This document shows positions 1 through 10,602 of a stretch of DNA of 64,000 bases, piece after piece (the first letter of the stretch is position 1; each line of letters starts with the position of its first letter). The position numbers were made by a program, and so were the translations under genes. Source of the stretch: Chloranthus sessilifolius. Taxonomy: Eukaryota; Streptophyta; Magnoliopsida; Chloranthales; Chloranthaceae. The stretch lies in NCBI GenBank assembly GCA_021018995.1, contig CM037588.1:146091725-146155724 (forward strand), read 5' to 3'. The notes beneath the pieces were generated by a model. The model was not told where the DNA came from and ran no database searches. It was given only the letters and a program-made list of their open reading frames with translations.

Positions 1-720
1 TGGCCTTAGTTCCATACACAAGGGAGAATGGTGTTGCCCCTGTAGTGGTACGGATTGGCGTTCTGTAGGCCCACAAAGTAAATGATAGCATTTCACTCCA
101 ATCTCGGTAAGTGACGACCATCTTCTCAAGGATGTGGATGACCATCTTGTTCACAGCTTCCACGACTCCATTAGTTTGAGACTAATAGGGTGACGAGTGA
201 TGGTGCTTAATTTTATATTACTCGCAGAAAGCTCGAATGCGCTTATTGACAAAGTTTGTACCGTTGTTCGTAATGATATCCTTGGGTACACCAAATAGGC
301 ACACAATATTATTTTTGAGAAACTTCTCGCCATGACTGGCCGTGATGTTGGCATATGATGCTGCTTCTACTCACTTGGTGAAGTATTCAATGGCAACGAT
401 GATGAACCGATGTCCGTTTGATGCTTTTGGATTAATCATTCCAACGACGTCAAGGATCCAGGTAGCAAATGACCAAGGAGTGGTCATGCAGTGAAGATCG
501 ATGGCAGGAGCATGCATCAGGCTGGAGTGTTCCTGACACTTGTAGCATTTCTGAATATGTTTGCAGCAATTTGATTCCATAGTGGTCCAAAAGTATCCTT
601 GCCGCAAAATTTTTTTAGCAAGCATGTGACCATTGATGTGAGCTCTGCATACTCCCTCATGGATCTCCTTCATGATATTGATCATTTTACTTTCTGTAAG
701 ACACCTGAGTAAGATCTTAT
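1..720 (-). pseudogene. Integrase of element E (partial, decayed)
   Basis: The minus strand encodes the HHCC zinc-binding region (histidines near HEGVCRAHINGH, cysteines CYKC, 700-520) and the start of the catalytic core (LDVVGMINPKASNG, about 455-415). Integrase would insert the cDNA copy into chromosomal DNA. The first catalytic Asp is present in LDVVG and the Glu is present in GVVEAVNK near 160. The second Asp is lost: the usual TDNGTNF reads TNNGTNF near 260. Stop codons interrupt the core. The frame continues to position 1, where it reads the conserved PFSLVYGT motif, so the C-terminal part lies beyond the window. Confidence 0.85.
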
Positions 721-1105
721 TGAATGATCTTTTGTAAAGGCATTCCCCGCAAATGACGTAACCTACTGCTAGACGCTGAATGGTCTGTTGATCTGTTTTG
801 GATGTATCCTCCAGGAAGGTGTGACTCTCGAGGAAATTCTTGATATCTGAGAACCAGGGTGGCTTATTATCAGACTTTGTAGGTTCCTCAATTTGTAGGC
901 AGAAGGCCGGCTCATTTCTCTATTCGATCATGATCAGCTTCATCTCAACTCCATACGAGATTTCTACCACTGACGCCAAAGTTGTTATTGCATCAGTGAA
1001 GCGATTATTTATTTGTGGGACATAGGAGAAAGTAGCATTCTCAAAGTAAGCTATCAGATCCTCAAGGTGCTCATGATAGGAGATCAGTTTCTCATCTTTT
1101 GTCTT
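721..1105 (-). pseudogene. Linker between second RNase H and integrase of element E
   Basis: This interval lies between the end of the second RNase H and the zinc-binding part of integrase in element E. By comparison with 55680-56060 of element A it is the degraded connector of the polyprotein. I see no catalytic motif of its own, and the frame has several stops. Plus-strand open frames here are mirror images of the decayed gene. Confidence 0.6.
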
Positions 1106-1978
1106 CTAATCTTCGTTTGTCTGACATATGATTAGTTGTGAGTCGTCAAATACCCGGAGATGAGTCACTTTTAAGTCCAAAGCTGCCTGTAGTCCAACGG
1201 CACAAGCTTCATATTCAGACATGTTATTTATGTAGGGGAAGTTGAGCTTGATAGAAACTGGTACGTGTGATCCTTTTGGCAAGATTAGGATGGCGCCGAC
1301 TCCTTGACCTTCGGCATTTGATGCCCCATCAAAGTACATTACTCATGATTCTTCTGCTTCTTTTGTATCGTCTTCTGTCATGAACAAGATATCTTCATTT
1401 AGGAATTCGGTCCTTAACGGCTCATAGTCAAGTAAAGGATTGTCGGCAAGATGATCAGTAAGTGCCTGCCCCTTGATTGACTTTTGAGTGACGTACGTGA
1501 TGTCAAACTCGGATAATAAGAGCTGCCAGCGTGCAATCCTTCCAGTAAGGGCTGGCTTTTTGAACAAGTATTTCAACGAATCCATTCGGGCTAAAAGTAA
1601 AACGACATGAGATAGCAAGTAATGGGGAAGCCTCTGAGTGGCCCATACAAGAGTTAGGCATGCTTTCTCCAGATGAGAATAGTGCATCTCGTAATCAGTA
1701 AACTTTTTGTTGAGATAGTAAATGGTCTGTTCTCTTCTTTCCATCTCATCATGTTGCCCTAAGACACATCCCATCGAAACTTTCGTCATAGAGAGATACA
1801 TCAAGAGGGGTCTCCCTGGCTCGGGTGGTACCAACACAGGTGGTTTAAAGAGGTAGCTTTTGATTTTATCGAATGTTGCCTGACAATTATCATTCCATTC
1901 GACGGGCGAGTTCTTCCTTAATAACTTGAAGATCAGTGTGCAGATAAGCGTTAGCTGTTCAATGAACCGACTGATATA
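1106..1978 (-). pseudogene. RNase H plus second (Tat-type) RNase H of element E
   Basis: From 1978 down to about 1343 the frame carries the RT connection region and the ordinary Ty3/gypsy RNase H (LLMYLSMTKVSMGCVLG, TDYEMHYSHLEKACL, FDITYVTQKSIKGQALTDHLADNP). It should remove RNA from the RNA-DNA hybrid. A second RNase H-like domain follows at 1339-1106: VMYFDGASNAEGQGVGA, then NNMSEYEACAVGLQAALDL, then a VFDDS motif where VFGDS is usual. This second domain is typical of plant Tat elements. A stop codon separates the two domains (EEAEES then stop), and another ends the second. Confidence 0.85.
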
Positions 1979-2885
1979 TTATATTCTGCCAAAGAACCCT
2001 CTAACTTCTTTCTCAGTAGATGGTGGCGGCATTTTAGTGATAGCTTTAACTTTGACTGGGTCGACCTCGATCCCTCTCCTGCTGACGATGAATCTCAATA
2101 GTTTCCCTGACATTGTACCAAATGTGCACTTCTGTGGATTCAGAAGTAACCTGTACTTTCTCAACCTCTCAAATAGCTTCTGGAGGTTTACCAAGTGATC
2201 GCCTCACTCTGGTGACTTGGCTATCATATCATAAACATACACTTCAATTTCTTGATGCATTATGTCATAAAACAATACGGTCATAGCTCTCTGGTATGTT
2301 GCACCGGCGTTCTTTAGCCTAAACGGCATGACTCGATAGTAAAAGGTTCCCTAGGGGGTGATGAACACAGTCTTCTCTCGATCTTCCTCTGCCATCTTTA
2401 TCTGATTGTATCCTGAGAATCCGTCCATAAAAAAAAGCATCCTGAGCTTAGCAGTAATTTAGACCAAGATGTCGATGTGCGGTAATGGGAAGTCATCCTT
2501 CGAGCTCACCCTATTTAAATTATGAAAATCGATACACATGTGAACCTTTCCATCCTTCTTCAGCACAAGCACGATATTGGCTTGCCACTACGAGTATTTG
2601 GATACCATGAGAAACCCCACATTATACTACTTGATGACCTCATCTTTGACGTTCAACATCCACTCGGGTCGGAGACCTCTCAGCTTCTGCTTAACCGGCT
2701 TCATATCAGGGTAGAGAGGCAACTCATGCTAGATCAAATTGGTGTCCAGACCAAGCATGTCCTTGTATAACTAGGCAAAAATATCTTGGTATGACCGAAG
2801 GAAGTCGATCATGCTTTTTCTTTCTTCAAGAGATAGCGATGTTCCGATCTTGGTAATTCGGGGAATCTCTTCAGTCACTAGATTA
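1979..2885 (-). pseudogene. Reverse transcriptase of element E, active site YVYD
   Basis: The minus-strand translation follows the RT of element A at 53934-54815 through the whole palm: SMIDFLRSYQDIFA, LKKDGKVHMCIDFHNLN, FITP, VMPFRLKNAGATYQRAM, and NLQKLFERLRKYRLLLNPQKC. The catalytic box at 2228-2239 reads YVYD where YVDD is expected, so one of the metal-binding aspartates is gone. At least six stop codons interrupt the frame, including one in the usual TPWGTF motif. The enzyme would have copied the element RNA into cDNA in virus-like particles. It is dead here. Confidence 0.87.
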
Positions 2886-3273
2886 ACATCCTCGATTTCT
2901 TCGACAATGGGGGTAGGGCCATGCTCAAATTCGACAAACCGGTCAAGGAGCTCATTAGAGAGCTCCTCTAAAAGGATATCCTCGTCCAGACTCGTAACTC
3001 CTACCTCTTTTTGTATTTCTATAGGAAAGAGGTCGATTTTATGTGGGACAGGTATTTCAATTAAGGCATCTTTTTATGGGACTTTATCTGGAATTTTAAA
3101 TGATAATATTTTTAGACTATGTATTTTTTTAATATTTTTAAAGTTTTATATTTTTTCCATGTTTTTGAGGTTTTGTATTTTTTTGGAGACGGACCCTTAG
3201 CACTGCGAGTCTGTGTATATAGAAGGTATTGCCTGTCAAGGGCTCATCTCACTTTGTATAGGTTATTTTTTTT
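2886..3273 (-). pseudogene. Protease-RT connector of element E
   Basis: AT-rich interval between the protease/G-patch reading frame and RT of element E. It aligns by order with 53440-53930 of element A. Both copies include a run of short repeats of the type TTTTTGAGATTTT (E: about 3080-3190; A: about 53600-53690), which is low-complexity coding for Lys/Ile/Phe-rich peptide or an untranslated stretch. I see no domain. Confidence 0.5.
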
Positions 3274-4720
3274 TTAGAAACAGGCACCAAATATTAGGCG
3301 ACTCCCCGCTTTCAGGGTTTGGGGCAATGATGTCCAGTTGCATACCTGAGAGGCCGCTCCTTTACCTGATTGGATGAAGGGGGCTGACTGATATGGCTCA
3401 TTGGAGTCAGCTTTCATCATGTTGATCCTTATTTCGTCTGAGATCATATCCTCAAATGTCAACACCGTTTTGTGGTGATTTACCACAGGGGGGGTTTGGT
3501 CAGGTACGGGTCGTCGTTCCTCAAAGAGGGATAACATGGCTAAGTCTATATCGAGGCTGGGAAGGGTGATGTAGGGATTGGTGGGGTGAACTGGTATTGT
3601 GGGCTTGTGTGGGGTTAATCGAGCTTTTAATTTCCAGTCAATCTTCACAACCCCGACACTCACAAATGAATTTTTGATATGAGGATTGGGCCGAGGTTTC
3701 TCCTCTATGTGGATCCCCCTGGCTTTTATAGCTCTTACGACATGGGCTTTCTCCTTGGCCTCTCTTACTTCTTCTTCTGTGGGCTTATAACCAAGCTCGA
3801 ATCTAACTTTCTGCCCCCCTTTGGCTGTGATGGGCTCTCTTCTGCCATATAATCTAGGCCCAAGACCCCTTCCTTTTTTATAGCCTCACTTTTGGAGCAT
3901 GGCCACTGCTGCTACCATTCTCCCCCTGATTCTTAGAATGATGCCCTCGATAGGCTCCAAGAGTATCGTCGATACCTCATATTCGAAACTGTGGAGGTCA
4001 ACATTCTCAGCGGTGTGTAGCACATCTAGCACATTGGGCTTTTCAACGTTGTTGGTGGCCTTCTCTTTCTCACTGTGCCCCTCACCGATGATTGTGATGA
4101 TCTTATATTCTGATGCAAATTTGAGTTTCTGGTGTAATATGGAGTGTATCGCTCCAACCTCATGTAGCCACGGGCGCCCCAGTAGCAGATTAAACAAAGA
4201 TTTGATATCCATTACTTGAAACAATATGGAGAAGGTAATTAGCCCAATTAATAGCTCAAGATCAACTTCTCCCATTATCTCTCTCCTGGTATTGTCAAAA
4301 CCTCGGGCACGAGAGATAATGACCCACAAGAGAAGGTCATTATCTCTCATGGGCCTCAGCATGCAAGGGTCTACCCCAATCTTGGTGGCGGTTCTCACCG
4401 GGCATATGTTCAATGTTGACCCATTATCGATCAGAATAAGGGGGATAATCATATTTCCAAACTCAATAGTTATATTCAAGGACTGTGAGTGACTACCTCC
4501 TTCCTCAGGTAAATCAACATTAGAAAATGAAATGGCATTTGGAGCTATCACTTGACCAATTATTTGCCCGACTTCATCCGGGCTAACTTGAAGTGAGACA
4601 TGCGCATTCTTAACGCCCTCATTAATGTTTGAAAATAGAGTGGGAATGTCATCAACAAATCCCATACAGTAATATGGGCAGGCATTCTTCTCAGTTGAGT
4701 CTCCAATATATGTTCTCGAC
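3274..4720 (-). pseudogene. Aspartic protease with G-patch, element E
   Basis: A long minus frame (4665-3886) carries the retroviral-type protease: LILIDNGSTLNICP holds the catalytic Asp (DNGS in place of DTGA/DSGA), followed by LLGRPWLHEVGAI in the second half. Downstream of one stop codon comes AAVAMLQK and GYKKGRGLG, a G-patch-like glycine motif, then a charged linker ending at 3274 (the frame 3663-3274 includes FVSVGVVKIDWKLK). The protease would cleave the Gag-Pol polyprotein; a G-patch next to protease is known in several retroelements and is linked to RNA binding. The catalytic Asp is intact in E but not in A. One stop and one frameshift break the frame. Confidence 0.82.
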
Positions 4721-5590
4721 TCATTTTCTCAAAGGGATTCACAGCGCTATCTTTCTTTTCCTCCGGTTGGGCTTGTGCTGCTGCTGGTGCTTCTAGCTGC
4801 TTCAAGATCTTCCCGAATCTCGTGACAAAGTCTACTACCCCTTCTCTGTTGTTGCCTGCATTGACATCTGTTTGCTCATAACTCAGCAGGACCTGATGAG
4901 GATCATAGATTGGTCTCGAAATCTGAAATGGCATGACTACTAGTATCGGATGCTCTTGAACTACAGGCCCCGGAGGTGTGGGTAACACTTGATTTACCTG
5001 GGTGGTAGCTAGTTGGGTGGCAAAATTGGGCTAGATGGGGGTGGTGAAGCTTGCGAGTGGTGGCATCGGGGGAAAAGGGGTGGGGGTAGGGCATTGATAG
5101 CTGATGGGTCTAGCGGGAGATTAGGGGTAGGGATAGGCCATTGGTAGCTGATGGGTGCTGGCGAGGGATTGGGGGTATGATGGGTCACTGGATAACTAAC
5201 AGGGTGGTGGTGTATGGTTGATATGCGTTTATGTGCACATAATTGACGAGTGTGGGTAATGAAAAGTAAGCCCTAAGATCCAAGGGTTCAATTTGAGGAG
5301 TCAGGTTGGGAAAATAACCTAATAAATTTTGGGGTTCAGTCACCCCAATATTTCTTTCTTCAATATTTCTCGGTAGTGGTGCCACATAGCTCTCTCGATC
5401 ACTGATACAATCAGACAGGTCAAACTCAAATTCCTCCTCATTTTCCTCTATCATGCCGGTGGTGGGCCTGGGACCTGCTCCTCCAGTAGGATGTGGGGGT
5501 AATGGCACCTGATAGATATTTACATGCTGGTTCACTTGCAAAGGTTCTGGTGGAATGATTTTTCTGACATCGATTAAATCTTAGATCGTG
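4721..5590 (-). pseudogene. Gag C-terminal / pre-protease region of element E
   Basis: Proline-rich frames (5541-5185, 5094-4903, 4988-4560) correspond to 37960-38904 of element A. Recognisable anchors shared by both copies are VPLPPHPTGGAGPRPT, an acidic patch EENEEEFEFDLSDCI, and VDFVTRFGK followed by NPFEKMSREHILETQLRRM. The zinc-binding motif at about 5610-5650 is a degraded C-X2-H-X4-H-X4-C (YNFH then a stop, then GPGHPTDRC). The region joins gag to protease. Several stops break it. Confidence 0.7.
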
Positions 5591-6824
5591 TGCTTCAATG
5601 GGAAGCAGCGATCAGTCGGGTGACCCGGGCCCTAATGAAAATTATAGTGAGTATTCAAGTCATAATTCTTTAGGATTGGGTGAGGAGGAGGTTGCAGTTG
5701 ACGAATAGTAACTAATCCCTTTTCTATTAATAAAGGCAAAAGTACACTTATTGATTGCCCCAAGGGTGTAAACACTTGATCATAGAGGCTCTCCTTTGCT
5801 CCGGAGTCATCTGTATTTCTTGACCATTCCCTGCTCTCTGTATCTGCTCAGTTCTGACTAGCACTGGTTGTGCTGCTTGAAATTGGAACGGGGCTATATT
5901 ATTATTGTGTCTGGTATTGGTAATGTTCTGAACATCAACCCCTGTTCTCTTCTTATTCCTTTGTTCTAAAAACCTTCTAACCCCACTGGCTCCACTTGGT
6001 ACATTTTTATTCAGGCGACCCTCCCTGATGGCATCCTTACAGCGATTGGCGTTTCTCACCAAATCAGCAAAGCTGGACTGCTGCTGGTACACTAAAAAAT
6101 CTGAGATCACTGGCAGAGTATTTTTAGAGATCATTTTGATCTGTTCATCGTCAGGTATCCTATTTCTGACCTGAGCTACTAGTGCTCTCCATCGCCCCAA
6201 ATAGTTGTTGAAGGTCTCATTCGAGTTTTGCTTTAATCGAGCCAAGTCAGACTTACGCGGTTCGATGTCAATATTATAGATATATTGTTCCTGGAATAAG
6301 TGCGTTAAGTCCTTCCACGTTTTGATTATAGATGGTTCCAAAGATGTGAACCACCTCAGGGTCAGACCCGTCAAACTCTTTTGAAAGACCTTTATCAATA
6401 GTCTTTTGTCTCCTCTATATTAGCACATGTCCCAACAGTAGGACTTGAGGTGTGCAATAGGATTGCCGATGTCGTTGTATTTGTCAAAAGCGGGCATTTT
6501 AAATTTGAGAGGCAAGGGGACCTCAGCAAACAAGCACAAGTTCGTGAAGTCTGTGGCATAAATTTTAGCACCACCCATCTTCAATAACTACTTCTGGATC
6601 TTATCCAACTATTCTTTCAGCTGCTCTGACTCCTTAGATATGGGGGCCGCTTTCTCGGTAGTTGGTTGGATTTCACTTTGTGCTACTAGGGGAGAAATGA
6701 TTGGGGGAGGGTTAAGGTCGGTCAATGCCCCAGCATAGGCTCCATTGTTTCTAATCGCATCCTCTTTATATTGCTGGTCGACATAGTGTGCAGTGAGGGT
6801 GGGATTCTCATGCTGGTGTTGCAT
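5591..6824 (-). pseudogene. Gag core of element E
   Basis: The frame 6824-6609 and, after breaks, 6398-5748 encode a retrotransposon Gag core: EVPLPLKFKMPAFDKYND, GNPIAHLKSYCWDMC, FQKSLTGLTLRWFTSLEP, TWKDLTHLFQEQYIYN, ETFNNYLGRWRALVAQVRNRIP. Gag assembles the virus-like particle and packages the RNA. The nearest copy in the window is A's gag at 36732-37700. Stops between 6608 and 6399 and a frameshift near 5750 inactivate it. Confidence 0.85.
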
Positions 6825-8100
6825 GGACTGAGTGGGAATGACATGAGTAATGGTTGGGTGAGCCCATTGGGGATGAGGAAAAGTTTATTGGGTGATGGGA
6901 TGAGTGAAAGTTAGATTTTTTAGCAAGGCCTGATGAGGCCATTGAGCATGGGGGAAGATTTGGAGATGGCCTTGGGGTGTGGGGCCATGGGAAAATTAGG
7001 TTTGAGGTATGGTTTGGGTTTGACGCGGGTGTGAAGGTTGGGGGTGGGTGAAATTTTGGGGGTATTGTGGGGGGTATTGGTGCGGGGTTCTAAGGTTTTG
7101 GGCTTAGGTTTGGGCCATGAAGCCTTGGGAGTGTTGGGTTGTGAAGCCTTGGTCATTATAGGTTTGGGCCACGGGCTATTGATGGGTTAGGGCCATGGAC
7201 CCTTAGTGGGTCTAGCCCATTGGATCTCAGTGGGTCTGGCCCATTGGACCGTGATGGGTCTAGATCATGGACCCTTGTTGGGTCTAACCCATTGGGCATT
7301 GATAGATTTGGGCCATGGGCCCTTGTTAGGTCTGTCTCATTAGGCCTTGGTGGGTCTGGCCCATTGGGCCTTGATGGGTCTGGGCCATGGGCCCTTGGGG
7401 CATATGGAAAGTAGGGATTTGGGCCAAGGGGGAGTGAGGCATATGAGAAATGAGGGTTTAGATAGTGTGGATGATGGAGGATTGATGGGGGTCATGGGGG
7501 AGTGAGGCATGGAGATTGGCTAGGGTATGGGACGGGTTCATGGATATGGGGTGTAGAGGAGAGGAAGTATTTTGGGAAGCCTTCCATATGGAGTAGGTTT
7601 GGAGCATCTCCTCCATCATGGTCATGGAAGGAGGGTCGGATTGAGATAATGAATTTAAAGGGTGATGAGATGTAGATGGGGTGGATGTGGTGGGTAAATT
7701 GGGCATGATCCCGATAAAATTGGGCATGACCAGGGTAACGGATGGGATATGGGGTGGATTGGAGGGATGAAGTGAGGCATTGGCAAAGGGGGATGGGTTG
7801 GAAATGTTCAGGGATGATGAAGGGTAAAGTGCGGGTGTTTGGAAAAAATTGGGCATGACCCAGGTAGATGGGAGGATTTATGGGGGGTTGGATAAGGTGG
7901 AGGTGACATAGGTGAATGAGGGTGGATTGGGCCTATATGGGGAAGGTGGAACATGGGCCATGGATGTGGATGGGAAAATTGGGTTGGGTTTTGTATGGAT
8001 GTGGATGGGAAATGTGTTGGATTTGGCATGGATATGGGAGGGGGTATGGGCATGGTTTGAGTAAAAGATCGGGAATAGGGGGGGTGATTGTGGATATGGC
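6825..8100 (-). pseudogene. Gag N-terminal region of element E with GPMAQ-type tandem repeats
   Basis: The minus strand is rich in Pro, His, Ser and Met. From about 8050 to 7460 it matches the plus-strand gag start of element A at 10760-11390 (shared pieces include PPSPYRPNPPSFTYVTSTLS and MMEEMLQTYSIWKASQNTS). From about 7420 to 7150 there is a degenerate minisatellite built on GGGCCCATGGCCCA-like units, coding for repeats related to GPMAQTHQ. No domain is recognised. The first part of E's gag is missing, because the joint to element A's LTR falls near 8100. Plus-strand open frames such as 7220-7414 are the mirror of the repeat. Confidence 0.7.
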
Positions 8101-8102
8101 TT

Positions 8103-8172
8103 GGCGCAACTAATAGTTGCGCCAGTTATAGGTGGGTCCCCCTGTACACTTGGCGCAACTAATAGTTGCGTT
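8103..8172. repeat. Two copies of the A/E-family palindrome
   Basis: 8103-8123 is a perfect inverted repeat of half-site GGCGCAACT around AAT. 8152-8172 is the same with the last two bases changed (GCGTT end). The same unit recurs in A's leader (9996, 10042, 10089), in A's 3' LTR (60464, 60561) and in E's LTR (63328, 63427). Confidence 0.9.
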
Positions 8173-8454
8173 AGGCATATGAACAATGACCCTAGGTTTT
8201 TGCCCTGAAATTCGTGAGTGGGGTTTGACTTGTTGACCACCTGGGTCTTTGGGGTGTCTTTTATTAGTTCTGTTGTACCCTTTTAGTGCCTATTTGCAAC
8301 TCTTAAGTGATTTGAAACACCAACCTATCATCCACTATTAAAATTACCTTCACACCTTTTCAAGCTCTCAAAAACCTAGGAAATCTTATATTTGAGATTA
8401 CCTAATTGTTAACCCGAATTAACACTTGAGTGGTCTCCTAACCCACCCATTTCC

Positions 8455-8462
8455 TATAAATA
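8455..8462 (+). promoter_or_regulatory. TATA box of element A 5' LTR
   Basis: TATAAATA in the context CCTATAAATAGAGCCCC. The identical box is at 60864-60871 in A's 3' LTR and, on the minus strand, at 63039-63046 in E's LTR. Its position mid-LTR fits the U3/R boundary. Confidence 0.75.
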
Positions 8463-9187
8463 GAGCCCCCCTCCCCTTGGATTAAAGGTTGAAAATTTTT
8501 ACCTAAGAGAGAAAGAGCTTAAAGTGAGAAGATCTTTCTCCCTTTGGTGCACACTTCCCATACAAATTCCATAATCCATAAATCTTCCTTCAAACTTTAC
8601 ATTTTATCAAAAACCTCTAGGTTAGGTGTGTGCTACTCCTTAGCCTTCCTTCCCTACCTCTTAGCTACCAAGCCTTAGGAGTTAAAACCTCATTCTCTGC
8701 CATTCAAGCCTTCAAAAGCTCATCAAAGCAAGCCACGCAAGGCTCTGCTATGGTGCTACAAGGGCCCGAGGGCTCCAGCTCTCCCCTTCCTTCTCCTATC
8801 TCTTTTTAGCATTCCCCGTCCTCCCATTTGTGTCGTTATGCCGTCGAATTTTTAATAGGAATGGAGGGACACAAATAGGATTTAAGACCCATTTGGACAA
8901 GAGGATGTCATTTTCTTTTCTTTTACTTTATTTTTGTTTTGGCCATTAATAGAGACCGCATTAAGCGGGTTGATCGGGTGCCTAACACCTTCCCGATCGT
9001 TAACCGAAGCCCCTACCCAAGAGCCTTTGGTGTGGACCGGATTCAGAGACATATTTTTAGCACTTCGATGCTCATAAAAATGAACTAGGTTTCTCGAGAC
9101 ACTAAAAGCTCCGGGTGGCGACTCTATATTTTTGTTAGCGGGCGCATCGCCGTGACGGGATCGTCAAAAATCCCACGGTTGCACAGA

Positions 9188-9205
9188 TGGCGACTCTGTT
9201 GGGGA
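9188..9205 (+). other. Primer binding site of element A
   Basis: TGGCGACTCTGTTGGGGA starts two bases after the LTR end TTGCACA. E has the same site as TGGCGACTCCGCTGGGGA at 62302-62319 on the minus strand. This is the usual post-LTR sequence of plant Tat/Ogre elements, where a tRNA 3' end primes minus-strand DNA. I have not assigned the tRNA. Confidence 0.82.
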
Positions 9206-10602
9206 TAGCTTTTAGAGCTTCTCCTTAAAATTTAGCCACTTCTTTTTTTTTACTAACCTTTTTTGCTATTTTTTTTATTATTTTTGTTATTTTCTCACCC
9301 CTACTTTTTTGTCATTTACATGCCTTAGCTGATCAGCGGTCTTACTTGCGCATTGTCTTTATTTTTCCTTATATTTTCATCATTTTATGTGCCTTAGCCG
9401 ATTGGCGAGCCTACTTGAGCATTGTCTTTCAATTTCTTTAATTTTTCATCATTTAAAGTGTCTTTACCGATTGGCGGGCCTACTTGTGCAAACATATTCC
9501 GACAGTGGACGCCGGCCATAGTGGCCGCACGAGGTCATCACTCCCGTCTTTTAGACTAAAGAAAACTTTCATAAAAAAATGTTTTGAAAAAAAAAGTTAA
9601 AATTGAATCAAGAATAGGGAGCTTAATTAACTTATTTTTACGGGGTAGATTTTCAAAGGGTTGGGTTTAGGCACTCATACAACCACCCGAGTCTTAGTAT
9701 GGCGACAGCCCCTAGTGGTGATGATCCAGAAAAGTCTCAGCCCACCTAGTATCTGAGAAGGCGCTTGCCCCAGAGGTATATCGGGTGGGCTCTCATTCTT
9801 ATAAGCTTAAAACCCGTTGGGGAGCGCATTAGCGAGTTATACCAGACTCAAAACCTTTAAGTGCGGTAAGGAGAGAATCGATTATATAAAATCAGTCAAT
9901 TCCTGGAAGCCTAGCTTCCATAAAAAAGCCAAAAAGAGACTCAATTCGGGCTGAAACTGTTGTTGTCAAGCATTCTGGAAACTCAGTTTTACTTGGCACA
10001 AGTATTAGTTGCGCCAATGTAAAAATCCCCAAAAATGCATTGGCACAACTAATAGTTGTGCCAGCCTTATTTAGGAAAATTTTGCTCTGGTGCATGTATT
10101 AGTTGTGCCAACATTGTTCTGAGCAGTCCAACCCAATTCTGTGGCCTTTTCTACATCCCGAATCCCCCGATTAGTGTGTTTAGTACCTCTGATTAGGCCC
10201 CGCCATCTCCGACACCCAATACGCCCCCGTCGGTCAAAAGAAGGCAACATCTTTTTGGCTCATTCCGAGGGATCGGCTTGTTCCCTTCGATTTTCATGCC
10301 TTCAATAGATCAAAGGTCTTCCTTTGATTATTTCGAAGCGCATCGGAATCATCGCCGCATGTCTCAAGTTAGGGTACGAAAACCACCCGAGACGGGAATT
10401 CCAAGGCCTCGAAACCTCTGTTTTCTATAAAAAAAAACTTCTTTACAAAAAAAATTTTCTTAAAAAATTAAAAACCTAAAATTAGAATCTTTGTGATGCC
10501 GACACAACGGCATCATCTTGCCCTCCATCGTCCCGTAGAGGGAGAAGGAGGAGGATTTTTGGGCCTTATCCAAGGCACCCTTACCTAACTCATTATCGTA
10601 GA
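9206..10602 (+). other. 5' leader of element A
   Basis: No protein-coding signal is seen. The leader holds three copies of a 69-bp tandem repeat (about 9311-9500) and three copies of the family palindrome (9996-10016, 10042-10062, 10089-10109). About 9780-9880 matches E's leader at 61600-61700 in inverse orientation. Such long leaders are usual in Tat elements and would carry packaging signals. Confidence 0.7.
9311..9500 (+). repeat. 69-bp tandem repeat in the leader of element A
   Basis: Three units marked by TGCCTTAGCTGATCAGCGG (9321), GCCTTAGCCGATTGGCGAG (9391) and GTCTTTACCGATTGGCGGG (9460), each followed by CTACTTG and GCATTGTCTTT or similar. E's leader has three matching units on the minus strand at about 61990-62170, so the repeat is an old family feature. 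Confidence 0.8.

Larger units (their letters stand above)
1..8100 (-). mobile_element. Element E body: Tat-type Ty3/gypsy retrotransposon, interrupted by element A
   Basis: Read on the minus strand this stretch gives, in order, a repeat-rich gag N-terminus, gag core, aspartic protease with G-patch, reverse transcriptase, RNase H, a second RNase H and integrase, which runs off the window at position 1. The second RNase H after the first is a known hallmark of the plant Tat lineage. E's own 5' LTR and leader are at 61595-63834, on the far side of element A, which inserted into E. About 0.9 kb of E (end of leader and first part of gag) is missing at the left junction near 8100, judged by comparison with A. 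The 3' LTR of E lies outside the window. Confidence 0.88.
8101..9185 (+). repeat. 5' LTR of element A, truncated at its start
   Basis: It matches the 3' LTR at 60098-61594 from the first palindrome onwards, and ends TTGCACA followed by the two bases GA and the PBS. A full LTR of this family is about 1.5 kb and begins TGTAGACACCC, so roughly the first 370-400 bp are missing. The break lies at the joint with E's gag near 8100. It contains two palindromes (8103, 8152), a TATA box (8455-8462) and the downstream transcribed region. Confidence 0.88.

Noticed and set aside
7220-7414. Plus-strand frame of 64 codons rich in Gly, Ser, Leu
   Set aside because: It is the mirror of the gag minisatellite of element E on the minus strand.
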